A stretch of DNA of 64,000 bases from Oryzias latipes (GCF_002234675.1 NC_019872.2:15559950-15623949), one strand, 5' to 3'; positions 11,548-27,903 are shown, counted from the first letter of the stretch. Program-made: numbers and translations. The notes: generated from the sequence alone by a model not told the origin.

Positions 11548-11632
11548 ATAACCCTTGTGCTATCTTATATGACCCCACACTTGCATTGACGTGCTCTTCC
11601 TACCATGACAAAGGTGGATAAAGAGCAGTGGC
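11548..11632. mobile_element. Fragment of the TTAA-flanked MITE family
   Basis: The sequence AACCCTTGTGCTATCTTATA, followed by the conserved CCTACCATGACAAAGGTGGA block, matches the first 85 bp of the elements at 21218, 37040 and 40360. The right half is absent. The following stretch to 12900 is AT-rich with no recognisable feature. Confidence 0.7.
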
Positions 11633-12904
11633 CTTTTCTCTTGGAGAAAAGATTTTTGCTTTCCCGTTTTTTTTTTACACTGACCGGCACTAACAGTTCT
11701 CGAGTCCGACCAGCTCTCAGCATAAAAGTCTCAAAAATGTTGGATTTTTTCAAATCCATAGAAGGAATAAAAACATTCCAGATGTCCTTAGAGACTTGAA
11801 AAGGTCATGACATCAGTGCTGTTTTGTTAACAATGGCATAGTTCAAAGAACACAAAGAATCAATCTTCCTTCTTGCAGTTGTAGGTATGCCTGTATTGAA
11901 ATATTGTTTTTTAAGACTTAATTCCATTTTAACCATATTTTCCAACTTTTATGTATGTCTCAAACTGTCAAAATGTTTGTATAGTAGGATCTAAAATTGG
12001 CTTGAAATAAGTTATATGGCTGCATTTAAAAAAAAAATGAATACATTTAAAGCAGCCACTGCTTTTGTCTTGACTAAAATGAATCAAGACAATCATAAAA
12101 ACAGCTTTGATTTGTTTTTTCTTTTGTTTAATCCTTAAGTTTTGCTTGTAGACACCATTAGTGTCTACAGTGTAACTCAAGGTTATCCTTCATTCACATT
12201 TCGTTTTTTTTTTAATTAAATTTAAATATCTGACGTTTTAATGTACCCGATTGAGCTGTTGTGTAGCCAAATGTAACCATTAAAAGAAATAACCCAAGGA
12301 AAAACAAACATTATGAAGTTTAATAAAATACTGATGTGCTCTTCCAGTCACGTTCTGTTTTTGTTAAGCAAAAAGAACAGAGTTTAAATAAATATTAACT
12401 GTATTTATTTCCTGAGCTGAAAAAAAACAGAGGCTCAGCTGTGTTCGTGAACAGGGCAAATTTAATGGGATTGAAGCTGAAGAAGAGAAAAGGAGTAAAA
12501 ATGAGGATTAATTGAACAAAAAATTTTAAAAAAAACTTTACTTCAGAGCAGAGTTCCATATAAAGCAAGGGTGTGTCTGAAAAGATGAAGGGTTCTGCAT
12601 TTTCTTATCTGAACTGAGTGACCTAAGTGCCATCAAAGGAAACTTGACTGCAGGTCTGAGTTCACTTGGCCCAGCTCTATCATTGCTGCTTTAATATAAC
12701 ATTACAAGGTACATTTTGATGGATGAAAGTACCCCCACCAATTCAAACAGGAGCTGGTATTGAACCATAGGTCAACACATTAATGTTCCATGAAGTTTGA
12801 AGGAGTGTGGCCAAACTAGAAGGTTTTGTATATTTAAAACAAGATTTACTAAAAAGACAGCATCAGAAGTGTCTAAAAAAACGTGAACTGTTGCACGATG
12901 GCCT

Positions 12905-13085
12905 TTTTCCAGGTTAGAAATCAAGGTCCCAATCTGGAGGAAAAGTGGAGAAGCACAAATTCAACTGTGCTCGATGTCCGAAATCTCTACAGTCGGTGAT
13001 GATGATGATTTGGGGTGCCGTTTCATCTGGTGGTGTGGGTCCACCATATTTCTGAAGTCCACAGGCGAAGCAGGAAATTCTGGAG
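12905..13085 (+). pseudogene. Tc1/mariner-like transposase relic
   Basis: The plus strand reads MMIWGAVSSGGVGPPYF, then after a stop QEILEHFMLS, matching the central DDE region of a vertebrate Tc1/mariner-type transposase. It carries at least one stop and frame breaks, and no inverted repeats were identified, so it is an old fragment. The assignment rests on remembered family sequence. Confidence 0.5.
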
Positions 13086-13089
13086 CACT

Positions 13090-16000
13090 TCATGCTGTCC
13101 TGTACTGACACATTTTTCCTTCTGAATTTTTGAGACACAACATTTTTTGCTTTTTATTATCCATAGATTGTAATCATCACAATTACAAGAATTAATGTCT
13201 TGAAATAGTCCAGTCTATGTATGTGTAAAGACAAAGACCCCACATGAAGTGCCTTTTTTGACTTTATGTCTATTCTAACAACAGTGATCAATAACAAAGT
13301 CAAGTAGAGCTTGATTTATTGCTTGGAAGGAAGTGGGAAAAAGCAAGCTTATATAATCCCACCACTTTAACTGTGCACATTTAAGACGATCAAAACTGTT
13401 GCTCATTTTAGACTCATACCATCTGAGCAACACTGACAGAGCTCCAAAAAACCTGCAGAACCCCAATAGTGTGTATTAAACTTTAAATATAATTTTGATA
13501 TGCAGAAAATATTTGGATGAGAGTTATTTTATTGCATTTAAAAATCTACATGATGACGTTTCCTGGTCTGGAGATAAAGCAGCATTTGTGTTTGAAAGGA
13601 AGTAAGCTAAGAAAATGTAAAAAGTCATGTTTAAAAAAGCCAACTGTTACTGGCTGTGGAAAGTAATCCTCCCAAGCAAAAAAATCTCAGTTGATCATCT
13701 TGTCTTATGTACTCAAACAACAAAACCTTGTCTGTATAGGTCCGCCACTGATGTAAATTCACACAATTCCTTAAATAGAAGCCGTCAGTCTCAACAATTT
13801 ATCTCTGTTATTGTTCCAAAGGTATGCGCAAAGCCAAACACAAACCATAAAAGTATAGTGGTCTTTCAGTTTTGCACAAATGCATTTCAAAAAAGCCAGT
13901 CTCTGCGCATTGAAGGCAATAGAGGTTAACAAACAACCCAATTTTTTAAAACAATTTTTTTCACTTCGTGCTTTTCCTTAGCTCCTTGATGTCTGAATTT
14001 ATTTGCAGCTTTGAGAAAAAAAAGTGCACTTGTACTTTTGCAATCATCTTAATAAGGTAAGTTTGGAGAAGAAGTGGTCTGATGCATATTTGTAGCAATA
14101 GGTGTCGAGGGGTAAACCCTACAACTGTCTGAATTCTTGTGTGAGCATCAACTGTCCAGCTTGTATCAAACATGGTGCTGCGTGTATAGGCCACCATGCT
14201 TTGGATAATAATATTTATAAATTCAGTGTGTTTTTGTAGCAAAAAAGTCACAAAATAAATTAAATGTATATTGTGATGAATGAAATTCCCCCAGTGTTAG
14301 TCTGTCAGTTCAGCTGTGAATATTTAACATTCACCTCACATAAAATGTAGCTATAGCTTTCTTCAAATACCAGGCTGCACCTTCAGAAAGTTCAATTAAA
14401 GGGTGATTGCATCACCATATAATGCTATTAACTTAATGATAAATGTGCAATTAATTTCAGCCTCAATAAAAGCTGCAGTTATGTACACACCAAAGCCCAT
14501 CCTAAATGATAATTCTTCGTAAGCTGCAAGACAAAAAAAACTTTGATGTATCTACCTATTTTACTGTTGTTGTTTTTTTACCAAGTAAAAATATCATAAA
14601 AAGTAAAAAATCTTGAGTTTGGTAGATTATTTATTTGTAACAATGCTTTTGATTGTACGCTGTTGAGAGCCTGCTCATTTAGGTTGTAAATGATACCGCC
14701 TATGTAGGAAGCATGCACTTGTGGGGTAAACAGCTGTGCTGAGGTTGCACTAGTAAAAAAAAGAATCTCTGCAAATGTCCAAAAGGTTTTAGCCCATGTT
14801 TTGACTGCTTTTGGTGTTTATTAGATGATAGAAGCTTTTAGCAAAGCTGTTTTAGAAGCGAGTTCCTGAACCTCTGAGGAGCTCAGAAGAAATCCCTTAC
14901 AACACGTCACACGCTTTAGTGATCATAGAAACGTCTAGAATTAGTCACGCTGTGGTTCTTTGGACCGTTTTCAGGAGCATCTTGGATGTAAATAAGTGGG
15001 AATAACATCAGTCTTTATTTTGTCTGGACACCACTGGAAACACATATTCTTATGATGGTTTAGAGTTTCTCTGATCTGCGTGGCAACACTTCCGCCTTTG
15101 GCGATCCGGCTGCCGGTCCGAAGACAAAGCTAGTCCCGGGGAAAGTTTCGACAAACCGCAGTGCGGCCGAAGGAAGATCGCAGACGGCGGCAAATGCTGC
15201 TACGTAGTCCCGAGAAGATGTGTACAATCATCAGGAATGCACAAACATCACAAAGCCCTCTTCTCTGCCGCTAACACAAAGCTTCACTGCTCCTAGCATG
15301 TATCTCTTAGCAGCCGGACACACATAGATAGCACTGACGTCATCGCCCCCCTCCCCTCTGGAAATGCTAAGTCGAACTGAATTATGCAACACTATTCGCA
15401 GGGTGGATGTGAAAATAAAAATGCAATCCCCTCTTTGCATTTTTGTTTTAATTATGACACAGAATAAGCGGTTTTTAAGTAGAAATGAAAAGCATTTTGA
15501 AGGATTGATTTTTCATTTTATTTTCGAGTCATTTGATGCAGTTACATTTTGAAAATGAAAAAGCATTTCTGTTAATCCATTGTAATTGTCAAATTAGACA
15601 TTTCTAAATGAATTTTGCTACACATTTACCAGAGAACGTTTTGAAAACGAAATGTCAAATACCATTTTCTTTATCATTTTAATTAAGTGACAAAATAAGC
15701 TGTGTTGAGGAAGAAAATGAAAAAGCATTTTGACAGATTGCTTTTTCATTTTAATTTTTAGTCAAAAAGTGCAGCTTCATTTTGAAAATGAAAAAGCATT
15801 TCTGGTTTTTATTTTCATTTTTATTTATGCTACACAAATGCGTCCATAGGGTTCCATTCTTGAACCAGCATTTTTCAACTTAGCCAATGTTGTATTTTTA
15901 TTCTGGCACAAACAGCACAAAGAAGATGGCTGGAGTGTTCAAATGAGGTCATGACTAGCAGGACATTCTGGCCTTTCCACTCCCAAATTCTTAGAGTAGT

Positions 16001-16739
16001 CTCTGATAAACCCTGCTGTGGGGGCGAGCCTTGAGGATAGAGTTCTCAGGATAGAGGTCTTTCTAGGGCTGGAGAAATGGGATTGCCCCAGATTGCAGAA
16101 TCTCATCTTGATATCCCTGTTTTTAGATAGGTTGTATGCAGTCTGTTTTGGATTGTTTTGGCAGAGAAACTTCAACCAGATCTGCAAACTTCTGAAATTT
16201 GGTTGAAATTACTTAGCAAGTGCTAACATGGTGAGGAAACTGTTACCTTTTGTTTTTTCCTCTTGGGACATTCACTTTTTAGTTTGTCACTGACATGCTC
16301 TGTTAAAGTATGGATGCTGAAAAAATCAAGAAATGCACGTTTTTGAATTCGCATTTAGCCCATGATGTTCACACCGGACAAGCAGGGAGTGGCTTCTTCG
16401 TCTTTTTCTACTGTTTACTGTAGGTGTGGCATGTCCCCCACCTACAGTTGAAGGAAACTTAGTGCGAACTGTCAAAATGGTGCATCTTGCTCTTTTTATT
16501 TCACAACTTTATTTTGATACATGAAGGACTTGGCGTCATACAATTCCAGTAGGGCACAAACTGTAATTATCCTTCTCCATGATCAGTTTTTAAACTGTTG
16601 GGCACTTCCGTAAAATAAAAGTGCCACCATCCTAACGTGAATACTAAATCAGAGCCCCTGACTGGTCAATGTTCAACCTGGTTTACCTGGCAGCGTGCGT
16701 TCAAAACATTTGTTTACACACATTTACAGACTTTACCAG
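13090..16739. other. Gene-free stretch with a CpG-rich patch and internal repeats
   Basis: No exon was recognised. A patch at about 15070-15350 is strikingly CpG-rich against an AT-rich background and has no visible gene. At 15480-15850 the phrase AAAATGAAAAAGCATTT recurs three to four times in imperfect tandem. A copy of its last 70 bp occurs inverted at 55250-55320. Confidence 0.5.
15480..15850. repeat. Imperfect internal repeat array, also dispersed
   Basis: Units contain TTTGAAAATGAAAAAGCATT followed by a T-rich complement, repeated about every 120-150 bp. The end of the array (TGCAGCTTCATTTTGAAAAT onward to GCTACACAAATGC) recurs in inverted orientation at 55250-55320, so it belongs to a dispersed family rather than being only local. 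Confidence 0.65.
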
Positions 16740-18165
16740 GGGGTATTCCAGAAAGCAAGATTAAACTACCCAGACTTTGACCCTGAACTCTGGCTGAAAT
16801 CCGCCTGAACTTGCTTACTCTGGGTATGTCGGTTCCAAAAGACCGAATATGAGTTAGCGTAATTACGCTCGACTTGGTAACCCTGGGCAAGTACATAAAG
16901 ACATAAAGACATTCTCAATTGATCGCCGATTTCCGGAGTCACCATGGAAACGCTTGGAGAAAAAAAGAGAGCGCTATACTTTTGAGACGGAGTCGGAGAT
17001 TTTAATGACGGCGTATGAAGATTATATGTCCATCAAAAAAGTAATACGGCTGCATCATCAGCAAAAGAAAGAGTATCTGCTTGGAGCAAAAGAACGGACA
17101 AAGTAAACGCACGAGTTTCTATCTAATTTCTATTTTCATTGTGACGCATATATATATATAAATTATCCAACTTAATTAAATTAATTTAATTGGTAACAAG
17201 TAATTGAGTTAAATTTATTCAACCTCATTTCTTACGTCTATCCAAGTCAATATTTTTTTTACAACACAAATTTACATATTTATTTAACTAAATGTCATAT
17301 TATTCCAATTCAATTGCATGTTTTTCCATCTTCATTTATTGTTTTTCTTGAACTCTCAAATGTCTAAGTTTGAGCCCGCAAATATTCCTTTTATTATTAC
17401 AATAACATGAAAGAAACAATTTGGTTTCCCTACGTAAAACATGAAATCATTTTCCATTTCTCCAACTTCAACACTACATGTTTAAGCAGGAGGGGGGCTA
17501 AATAAACTTCTGATCCTCTCCTGTCCTCTCACTCATGGTGCAGAAAGAATTGAACATAGGACAAAATAACTAGACAATACACAGTAAAACAGCTAAACAG
17601 CTAAACACATTTGGTCAAAAACCCAAACTTAAACCCAAATCCGTCCAGACTGGCAAAGGGAATGATTGTATCCCACAATTCTTTGCGCTGCCGATCTAAC
17701 AGCAGCACCAAAGTTACACCTACTTAATTTAATTAACTTGAATGAAAGTAATATAACTGTCTGATAACTATGTGGGGTTTTTCTAAGTTCACTGAACTAA
17801 AAAAAAGGATTTGTCTCAACTGATGCAAATAATTACGTTATATCAATGTAAAAAGTTTATCTTTCCAACATCCATACGTGGTCTTATCACCCTCTCACCG
17901 TGGAAAAATTATTATCTGAGCTTCTTCATCCACTAGATCATCTTTAAATGGACACATCATGCTGCTTCACTTCTCTGAAACCAAGCTAACCTTCAACTAA
18001 ACCTGCTCCAGATCAGGTCATGTTCAGAGCATGAGTTGCTATGGCAACTTGACATACCCTGAAACATACCTCCGTTTTTGGAACCGAAAGCTGAGGTTAT
18101 CCGCTTCCTTAGCGTCAAACTTACCGTGGTAACTCTTAACATAACCTGCATTCTGGAATACCCCC
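16740..18165. mobile_element. PIF/Harbinger-like DNA transposon relic with Myb/SANT-like fragment
   Basis: The inverted ends GGGGTATTCCAGAA (left) and TTCTGGAATACCCC (right) are flanked by CAG at 16737-16739 and 18166-18168, the 3-bp CWG target typical of PIF/Harbinger. Near the left end the plus strand (about 16945-17105) encodes ETESEILMTAYEDYMSIKK, with a later frame continuing AAAAKERVSAWSKRTDKVNA. This resembles the Myb/SANT-like accessory protein of Harbinger elements. No DDE transposase was recognised. The interior from 17130 on is AT-rich. Confidence 0.6.
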
Positions 18166-19840
18166 CAGGACTTACACCAAACAATGCTGCAGCTTGTTTT
18201 TGTGAAACACCAGCTTTAAGTTGCCTCTGCATATGAATTCTGTTTTTAAACATATATATAAGATATAGAGCTGTACAAATTATTGTAGGAATTTTTTATC
18301 GCTTTAGAGATAAAAAAAGAAACTGTGAGCAAACTTTTGAACTAACTTTTAACACTTGTACCATCTGAGCAGAATCCCCACCATCAGCATCCTCTCACTT
18401 TGCATCTAGACTGAAAATAATTTTGCTTTACTTCTTGTGTTTTGTTTGAAACAGCATCTTACTTCTTTTACACATTACCATTTTACATGTCAGTGGAAAA
18501 AATAAAGAAAAATTCTGCAGTGCATGAAAAAATGCACATATGGTAAACTTTAAGTTTAAATATTTTTTTTAAATTAGAAATCACTGAAAGCGTGATGGAA
18601 ATAAATATCCGTCTCTTGGCTTCTTTATAATTTAATAACCAATGACCACAGATCGCAACTGTGGTGGACTGTAGCCTTTGTGGAGAGCACAACACATTTA
18701 AACTTGTATATAATGTTTAATCTTCAACAGCTTCACCACAGATATGATAACCTGTGTGTTTAACCTCAGAGCCTGCGACATTACATATGGTTGAGTTTAT
18801 GCTTTAATTGGGGTCATAAGAATGGTGAATGAGGCCACATTGCATTCGGTAGCAGAGAAAAGAGACACAATACACTGAACACTGAAGTACTATTTAGAGC
18901 TTTTCTGACTGGAAGTCCTTGATATTATAGTTATGCTGTTACATCACAGCACTTACTGAATTCTGGTGGTGACAATTATTTGCCTTTCACCCTAAAACAG
19001 AAAAGTGGGATCTCAATACCAGATGTGTTTCACTGTTTTTTTTTTTTTTTAAGTTTTCTATCAGGATTCAACACCAATTTAAATTATTACTCAATAGCTG
19101 AAGGTAAATCTGTCTTGTTGGATAGGAAAATACCATGTGAACACTTTCTGAGCACAAATATGTAGAAAAGAAGGGAGCATGAATGTTTTCTGTTTTTTAC
19201 AAATAACATCTTCTTTGTCACCTTGTTTCACGTCAAGATAGAGATCTGTACAACAGCATTAAGGTGAATTTTACTGGCTGGACCAAATTGGCCCTCTAGG
19301 GGCCATTTAGAATGATCACAGCCAGAGAACAGCAAGTGTGGAAATTGGACAGACGGTTTGTATGGTAAAATATATATTTTATTCACATTTCTTAAACTGG
19401 TTGTATTTGTGTTTTTATATGCCTTATTTTTTTGTTTTGGTTTTGGTGGTGGTGGGGGTGATTCTGTGCTTCTACATCAAACACGGACTTAAAATTCCTT
19501 AAGTGAAACAAATACAGCAACAACAGAAAATATTTAAAATGTTCATTAAGTGTCATTATTACAAACCTGTAGTTAGTATTTAAATTGATTATTTACTTCT
19601 GCGGAAAAAAAGTCCAGTTTGGATTTTAAAAAAAGAAAATTAAAAGAACTTTAGTCATTATTTGGAAGTTGAAAAAAAATGGTTTGTTGTTACAGAGATG
19701 TTCAAACCACAAATCATAGCTGTAAATGGCAATCAAGTTGCTGTTACTCGCTTGATCTGCCAGGAAATAGTGGTGTTGGATCCAACATGAAGGAGAGCAT
19801 GGTGGCAGAAACTGAAACATTTAATAAGCAAACATTTTAA
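18166..19840. other. Gene-free AT-rich stretch
   Basis: No exon, transposon end or RNA gene was recognised here. The minus-strand frame at 17993-18253 mostly lies in the preceding element and does not match a known protein. Confidence 0.5.
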
Positions 19841-19844
19841 AACT

Positions 19845-20716
19845 CTTTTAATGGTTTATAAATGTTTTTATGGTCTTGGGCCTTCTTATTTAAAGGATAT
19901 TCTTTTAAAGTATGAGCCCCTCACGGACCCTGAGGTCCTCCGGTGCTGGCCTATAGTTCTTCCTAAGGTGAGGACCAAAACTTATGGTGAGGCTTCGTTC
20001 TGCCATTACGGTCCTCGTCTGTGGAACAGCCTGCCGGAGAACCTCAGGGCCGCAGAGACTTTAAGAAGAGGGTCAAGACCCACCTTTTTAATTTAGCTTT
20101 TATTTGATTTTAACTGCTAATTTATTCTATTAGTTTTAGTATAGGCTATTTTATGTATTTAATTTCATTTTATGCATCTTATTCTCAATTGTTTGTTTTT
20201 ATATACATCTTATGTCTTTGATTTTGGTATCGTATCATGATTTTAGCCCCAGTGTTTCTTGTGGGGATCTTTTCCTCCAGGGCTTGCCAGCTTGGTCGGT
20301 GGTTTTTGCCTCAGTTGTCGCCCTTGCTGGGGCAGCTGGAGTTTAACTTTGCAGCTTCACGGCTGTGAAGTGGACCCCGTTGCTGTCCCAGTCTGGGTGG
20401 GCGCTGTGGCGATGCTCCCATGGCCAAGCTGGCTCCTGGTGTGAAGAGATTCCCAAATACTGTTTCCTCACAGCAGAGCCAAGCCTTACTTGTTTGTTTA
20501 GTTCTTTATTTATTGTTTATTTACTTTTACAGTTACATAGTCATTATTCATTGTACGTGGGGGTCATGGGTCATATGTTTTAACAGAGGGCAGTGGGAAG
20601 GGTGAAGGGTGGGTTGGGTTCTCACTGTAATATTGTGTTTTCTGTTTTTAATGTTAAAGCGCTTCGTGCTGCACAAATCCATGAGAAGTGCTATTTTATA
20701 AATAAAGTTTAATGAA
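19845..20716 (+). mobile_element. LINE (L2-type) 3' end, 5'-truncated
   Basis: The plus strand encodes the C-terminus of an L2/Rex1-type ORF2: YKCFYGLGPSYLKDIL, KTYGEASFCHYGPRLWNSLP and ENLRAAETL. About 600 bp of 3' untranslated sequence follow, ending with GCGCTTCGTGCTGCACAAAT and TGCTATTTTATAAATAAAGT, the conserved L2-type tail. It is a partly degraded copy. 20717-21217 shows nothing coding. Confidence 0.8.
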
Positions 20717-21217
20717 ATATGACAAAAACCCAGGGAGCAACAAACGAGAGACCAAGCAGAGCAGAACAGAGGACCTGACGCTTAAATAGACTGAGGGTAT
20801 TTAATTGAAATGAAGACAGCTGTGAATCATGACAAACCTGAAACTAGTGTGACTGAGGGACAATTCAAAACAGATTAAGACCAAAAACTTTAACCTACTG
20901 ACAAAAACCAAATCAAATTTCACAATCCCCTTTTATCTGGTAGTAGCTTTGATGGCTTGGTTTTATGTTTTTTTTTAAATAATTTTACTGTTTTACTATA
21001 GTTTTTATATATGATCATGTTTTATCTTGTTTATGTGCTTCTGACTTCCTTCCTCATTACGCACTTTACTGTTTTCTGTGAAAGGTGCAGTAAGAATCAA
21101 CTACTTGTAACTAGCTAAATGGATTCAAGGAACTGGTTTATTCATTAATATAAACAATGCTGTCACAATGCCCATTTAGGGGCTGTTCTAGAAACTGGCA
21201 AGTTAGACTAAATGTAT

Positions 21218-21430
21218 TTAACCCTTGTGCTATCCTAGGCACTTTAACATTGGGAGTTGGGTCATCTAGACCCACTAGACAGTACACTGAACCTTTTTTC
21301 TTCAATGATTTGTGATCTTCACTGGTGTCCATGGATTACATGAAATCTTTCCACCTTTATCCACCTTTGTCGTGGTAGGGAGAACACGTCAATGCAAGGG
21401 TGGGGTCATCTAAGATAGCACAACGATTAA
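21218..21430. mobile_element. TTAA-flanked MITE (piggyBac-like), copy A
   Basis: A 213-bp element bounded by TTAA at 21218-21221 and 21427-21430, with inverted ends CCCTTGTGCTATC and GATAGCACAACG. The interior contains GTTGGGTCATCTAGACCCAC and the reverse complement of the AAAGGTGGATAAAGGTGG block. It lies in the opposite orientation to copies at 37040 and 40360. TTAA flanks are the piggyBac signature; no coding sequence is present. Confidence 0.78.
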
Positions 21431-21698
21431 GGAGCTGGATTCTATGTTACAAAACGCATAAACATACATAATTTAAATCCAATAAAATGTGCTTTTGAAT
21501 GTTATTGCTTGTAACAGATAAAGCTACGACCAGGGATGAGTCTGTTCCGGTCTCTCACCCAAGAAAAGACTTGGATTTGTGATCAGTGAAGTCCATAAAC
21601 TCATGCCACCATACAGGCTCAACTAAGTCCAAAAAAATGAATAATTTGACAATTTTGATCAATTATTGAACAATGAAATTTGAACAATAAATATCAAC

Positions 21699-22589
21699 TA
21701 GGGCTAGGCAATAAAATGATAATTATATATATTGTGATATAACTTTTTTTATAAATCCGTCCTTGTTTTTTCAGAATGTTTGAATTTGAGTTTACAGTTA
21801 GATGACAATAAAAACGCGTTCATACCATTTATAAATTATTTTAATGCAACTTCGTTTTCTTAAAAAAATTCAGAAGGTATTTCTGTGTAAATATTGTTAT
21901 AGTTTGGCTGTTAAAAACTACGTTTTGGCCAGTAGATTTTTTTTTTTTTAGCTACCAACTAAGTTGGCCGGTAGTAAAAACTTAAATGTCGGCCCCTGTG
22001 TGGAGGTATTACAGTTATTTAAATCTGAAAAAAACAAAAACAGTGTAATGTTTACTGCAAATTGTGCAGAAGGTATGTTCCTCCTAAAACTGGAAAGACC
22101 ACCAACCTTTTTTATCATCTGAAGCAGAACCACAAAGCATGTTCAGTCTCAGACTTAAATAAACGACGACTCTCCAGCAAAAACAACAAAGGTAAGACCT
22201 GCACAGCACCAACAGTCTAAACTACTATAAGAAATTCGGAAAAATTTGCTTTTAGTCCCTACCTTATTCAAAGAATGTTGACAAAAATGTTTGTTCTGTA
22301 AAACTTGAAAAAATTAGAATTTACATGTAAACTGATTAAGCAGTTTAGCATTCTGTTTAACCATGTTCTCTTTTGAAACTTGAAAGCTTTTGTTTTAATC
22401 ATGTCCCTTCAGTGCATCTGTTATGTTTGAAGTATGATAGGAAACAAAAGCTGCTGATTATGATTACATTATCACATTATTATTTTTACAGAGCGTTCAA
22501 ATTTGACCAATATAGTTGTTTGTATTATTTCAATATATGACATAAAAAAACTACATAGTAATAAAAAAGATATGTATTGCCCATCCCTA
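21699..22589 (+). mobile_element. hAT transposon relic with BED zinc finger
   Basis: The ends TAGGGCTAGGCAATA and TATTGCCCATCCCTA are inverted. An 8-bp duplication, ATATCAAC (21691-21698) and ATATCAAT (22590-22597), brackets them, as expected for hAT. On the plus strand about 22035-22200 encodes a BED-type zinc finger: CKLCRRYVPPKTGKT, then NLFYHLKQNHKA with C-x2-C and H-x4-H spacing, ending at a donor-like AAAG gtaaga. A weakly matching upstream part reads VWRYY. The catalytic domain is missing, so this is an internally deleted derivative. Confidence 0.78.
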
Positions 22590-22597
22590 ATATCAAT

Positions 22598-24240
22598 AAA
22601 TTAAAATATATAATCAGTTAGTTAACTTCCTTCTGAATGTCTTAAAACCAAATTTGGCATGCAGCAATGCAGCAAATGCTTGACTATATTACAAATATTA
22701 CATAGTATGTAAACAACTGATATATATATATATATATATATCAATGTCAATATCTGTCAGATTTAGCATGTAAACATACAGCTAATTATTCAAACAATTA
22801 TGCAGTTTTTCTTTTGTTTTTTTGTTTCATGTTGCAAACAAAAAAAACGTATTTTGTTTTTATTATTGCTCTATTTTTTTTCTATGGATTTAGCAGGATT
22901 GGAACATCTTGAACACCTTTGTTGAACTGCATATCCTTCTGGTTTTAGCCTCCTCACAATAACTCCAAGGTCTACTCAAATTTCTTGGATGTGGAAATTT
23001 TTTACTTGAAAGTATTTTTTTTTAAGTTTTTAATGTGCATTTAAAAAAGCAAAAGATTATCATAGTCATTATTGACTTGAGAACGGAGATAAACATTGTA
23101 ATATGCTGCACTCTGCTGTTCAAAAGTAACGATAAGTGGAGGCATGGTGCAGAAAACTTTACTACCACTGTTTTAGTTCATTCTTTTTTTTAAATCTTTT
23201 TTATTAGAAGTGATTAAATCCCAAAACCCTGTAAAAGCTCCTTTTTTTCAAATGTCCTCAAATGGCCAACTTTTGTTAAAATCTTTATTTTCCAACTTGT
23301 ATACTTTTTTTAAACAAAACCAAAAAAAAAAAAAGAAACAGCTGTTGTTAACCTTCAGAAAATAGTATTTTGGTATCATTTGCCATGGCTCATTGAGTGA
23401 AACAAGTTGTACCAAAACAAAATCTTAGGGGTCAGAACAGATACAAGGCATGAATACTAGCCATTCAAAGAAGGTGAACAATTATTTTTAGCACATATTT
23501 CATTTTACTGACTAGTTCTCTTGGCAGCTGTGATAAATTAAGCCTTGGACTTAAAATGCGATACAAACACACATGTTTGTTATAACAATCTCTACATTTT
23601 TGTTTATATAAAATATAATACAAATATTACCAGGGGTGTGTGAAAATGGGGAAGAACAGCTTCCTGTTACTGCATCAATTTAGCCTTACTACTTAGAATT
23701 GGTGTAAAACACAGTACATTTGTTGAGGAATTCATTGTAAATTAGAACATTTAAAGATTTATTGGTTTATTGATTGAAGTTAGTGTCCATTTAGGTATAT
23801 TAGTGCAGGTCCTTACGAGTCAGTGTTACTTTTGGTAGATTTCAGACCAATAATGATTCTGTTTCTGATTCTGTTAAATTAACCAAAAGATTTTGATATT
23901 TGTTTCATAAAGAGCTTAGTCATCCTATTGGCTGCCAGAACACGCATCAGGACTACGTCAGAACGTCTGCCCTGTTTCCATTCTGACAGATGATGTGTTT
24001 AGGGGTACACGGAATTTTTGGTTTCAAACAAATAGATTTTGAAATTCAATTTACCAGACGGCCAAGTATAAACAGACCAGTATAAACACCTCTTTGCTAT
24101 TTTATTAAAAGATTTTAATCCAAATACCATGGATTATCTCGTGTTTCCTTGAGTTTAGCCATCTATAAAAACAAAGAACATATCTGCATGTCTTTATTTA
24201 AAATATTTTCAAAGTAAAAATGAATAAATACGTGGATAAT
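22598..24240. other. Gene-free stretch upstream of slc25a35
   Basis: AT-rich with a short TA run near 22720-22742. At 23915-23985 there is TCCTATTGGCTG (inverted CCAAT box) and ACTACGTCAGAACGTC (CRE-like), possible distal regulatory sequence for slc25a35. No exon was recognised. Confidence 0.4.
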
Positions 24241-24249
24241 ATCTGTGAC

Positions 24250-24483
24250 TGTGCACTTTATGAGTCATTCTACGGTTTCCGGCAGATAAACCTCCGCTCC
24301 GTCGTGGTTGAGAGTTACGACATTCGGAAGCAGCCCTGAAGTAGCCAATTATGTACCGGTGTGGCAGTGAACAGTATGTGCCGTGATCGCGGCAGGAGAA
24401 ACTCTGCCTAACTACAGCCCTAAGTGACGATGACCTGCCCGGCCTGTCTGCCAGCTTAGATCCGCTGAACTGGACGAGTCGCG
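24250..24483 (+). promoter_or_regulatory. CpG-rich promoter / 5' UTR region of slc25a35
   Basis: Base composition shifts from AT-rich to CpG-rich about 230 bp before the ATG at 24484 and continues into exon 1. No TATA box is evident, as is usual for a housekeeping CpG promoter. The transcription start is not determined. Confidence 0.55.
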
Positions 24484-27724
<3,241 letters not shown>

Positions 27725-27897
27725 CGTCAAGGATGAAAAGGTGGAAAAGCTCATTAAATTCTGAGTACTGAGATTAAATGAGTCCTCTAAAAAGAGAAAG
27801 AAATATCGAAAAAAATAAAAGAAAAACCAGAAGAGGAGGGTTGCTTTTTGTGAAAAAGGAACAAAGAACATTTTACACTCCATTAAGAAAATTTGAA

Positions 27898-27903
27898 AAT
27901 AAA
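27898..27903 (+). terminator. Candidate poly(A) signal of slc25a35
   Basis: AATAAA lies 174 bp after the slc25a35 stop codon in the sense orientation. No closer canonical signal was seen. Confidence 0.5.
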
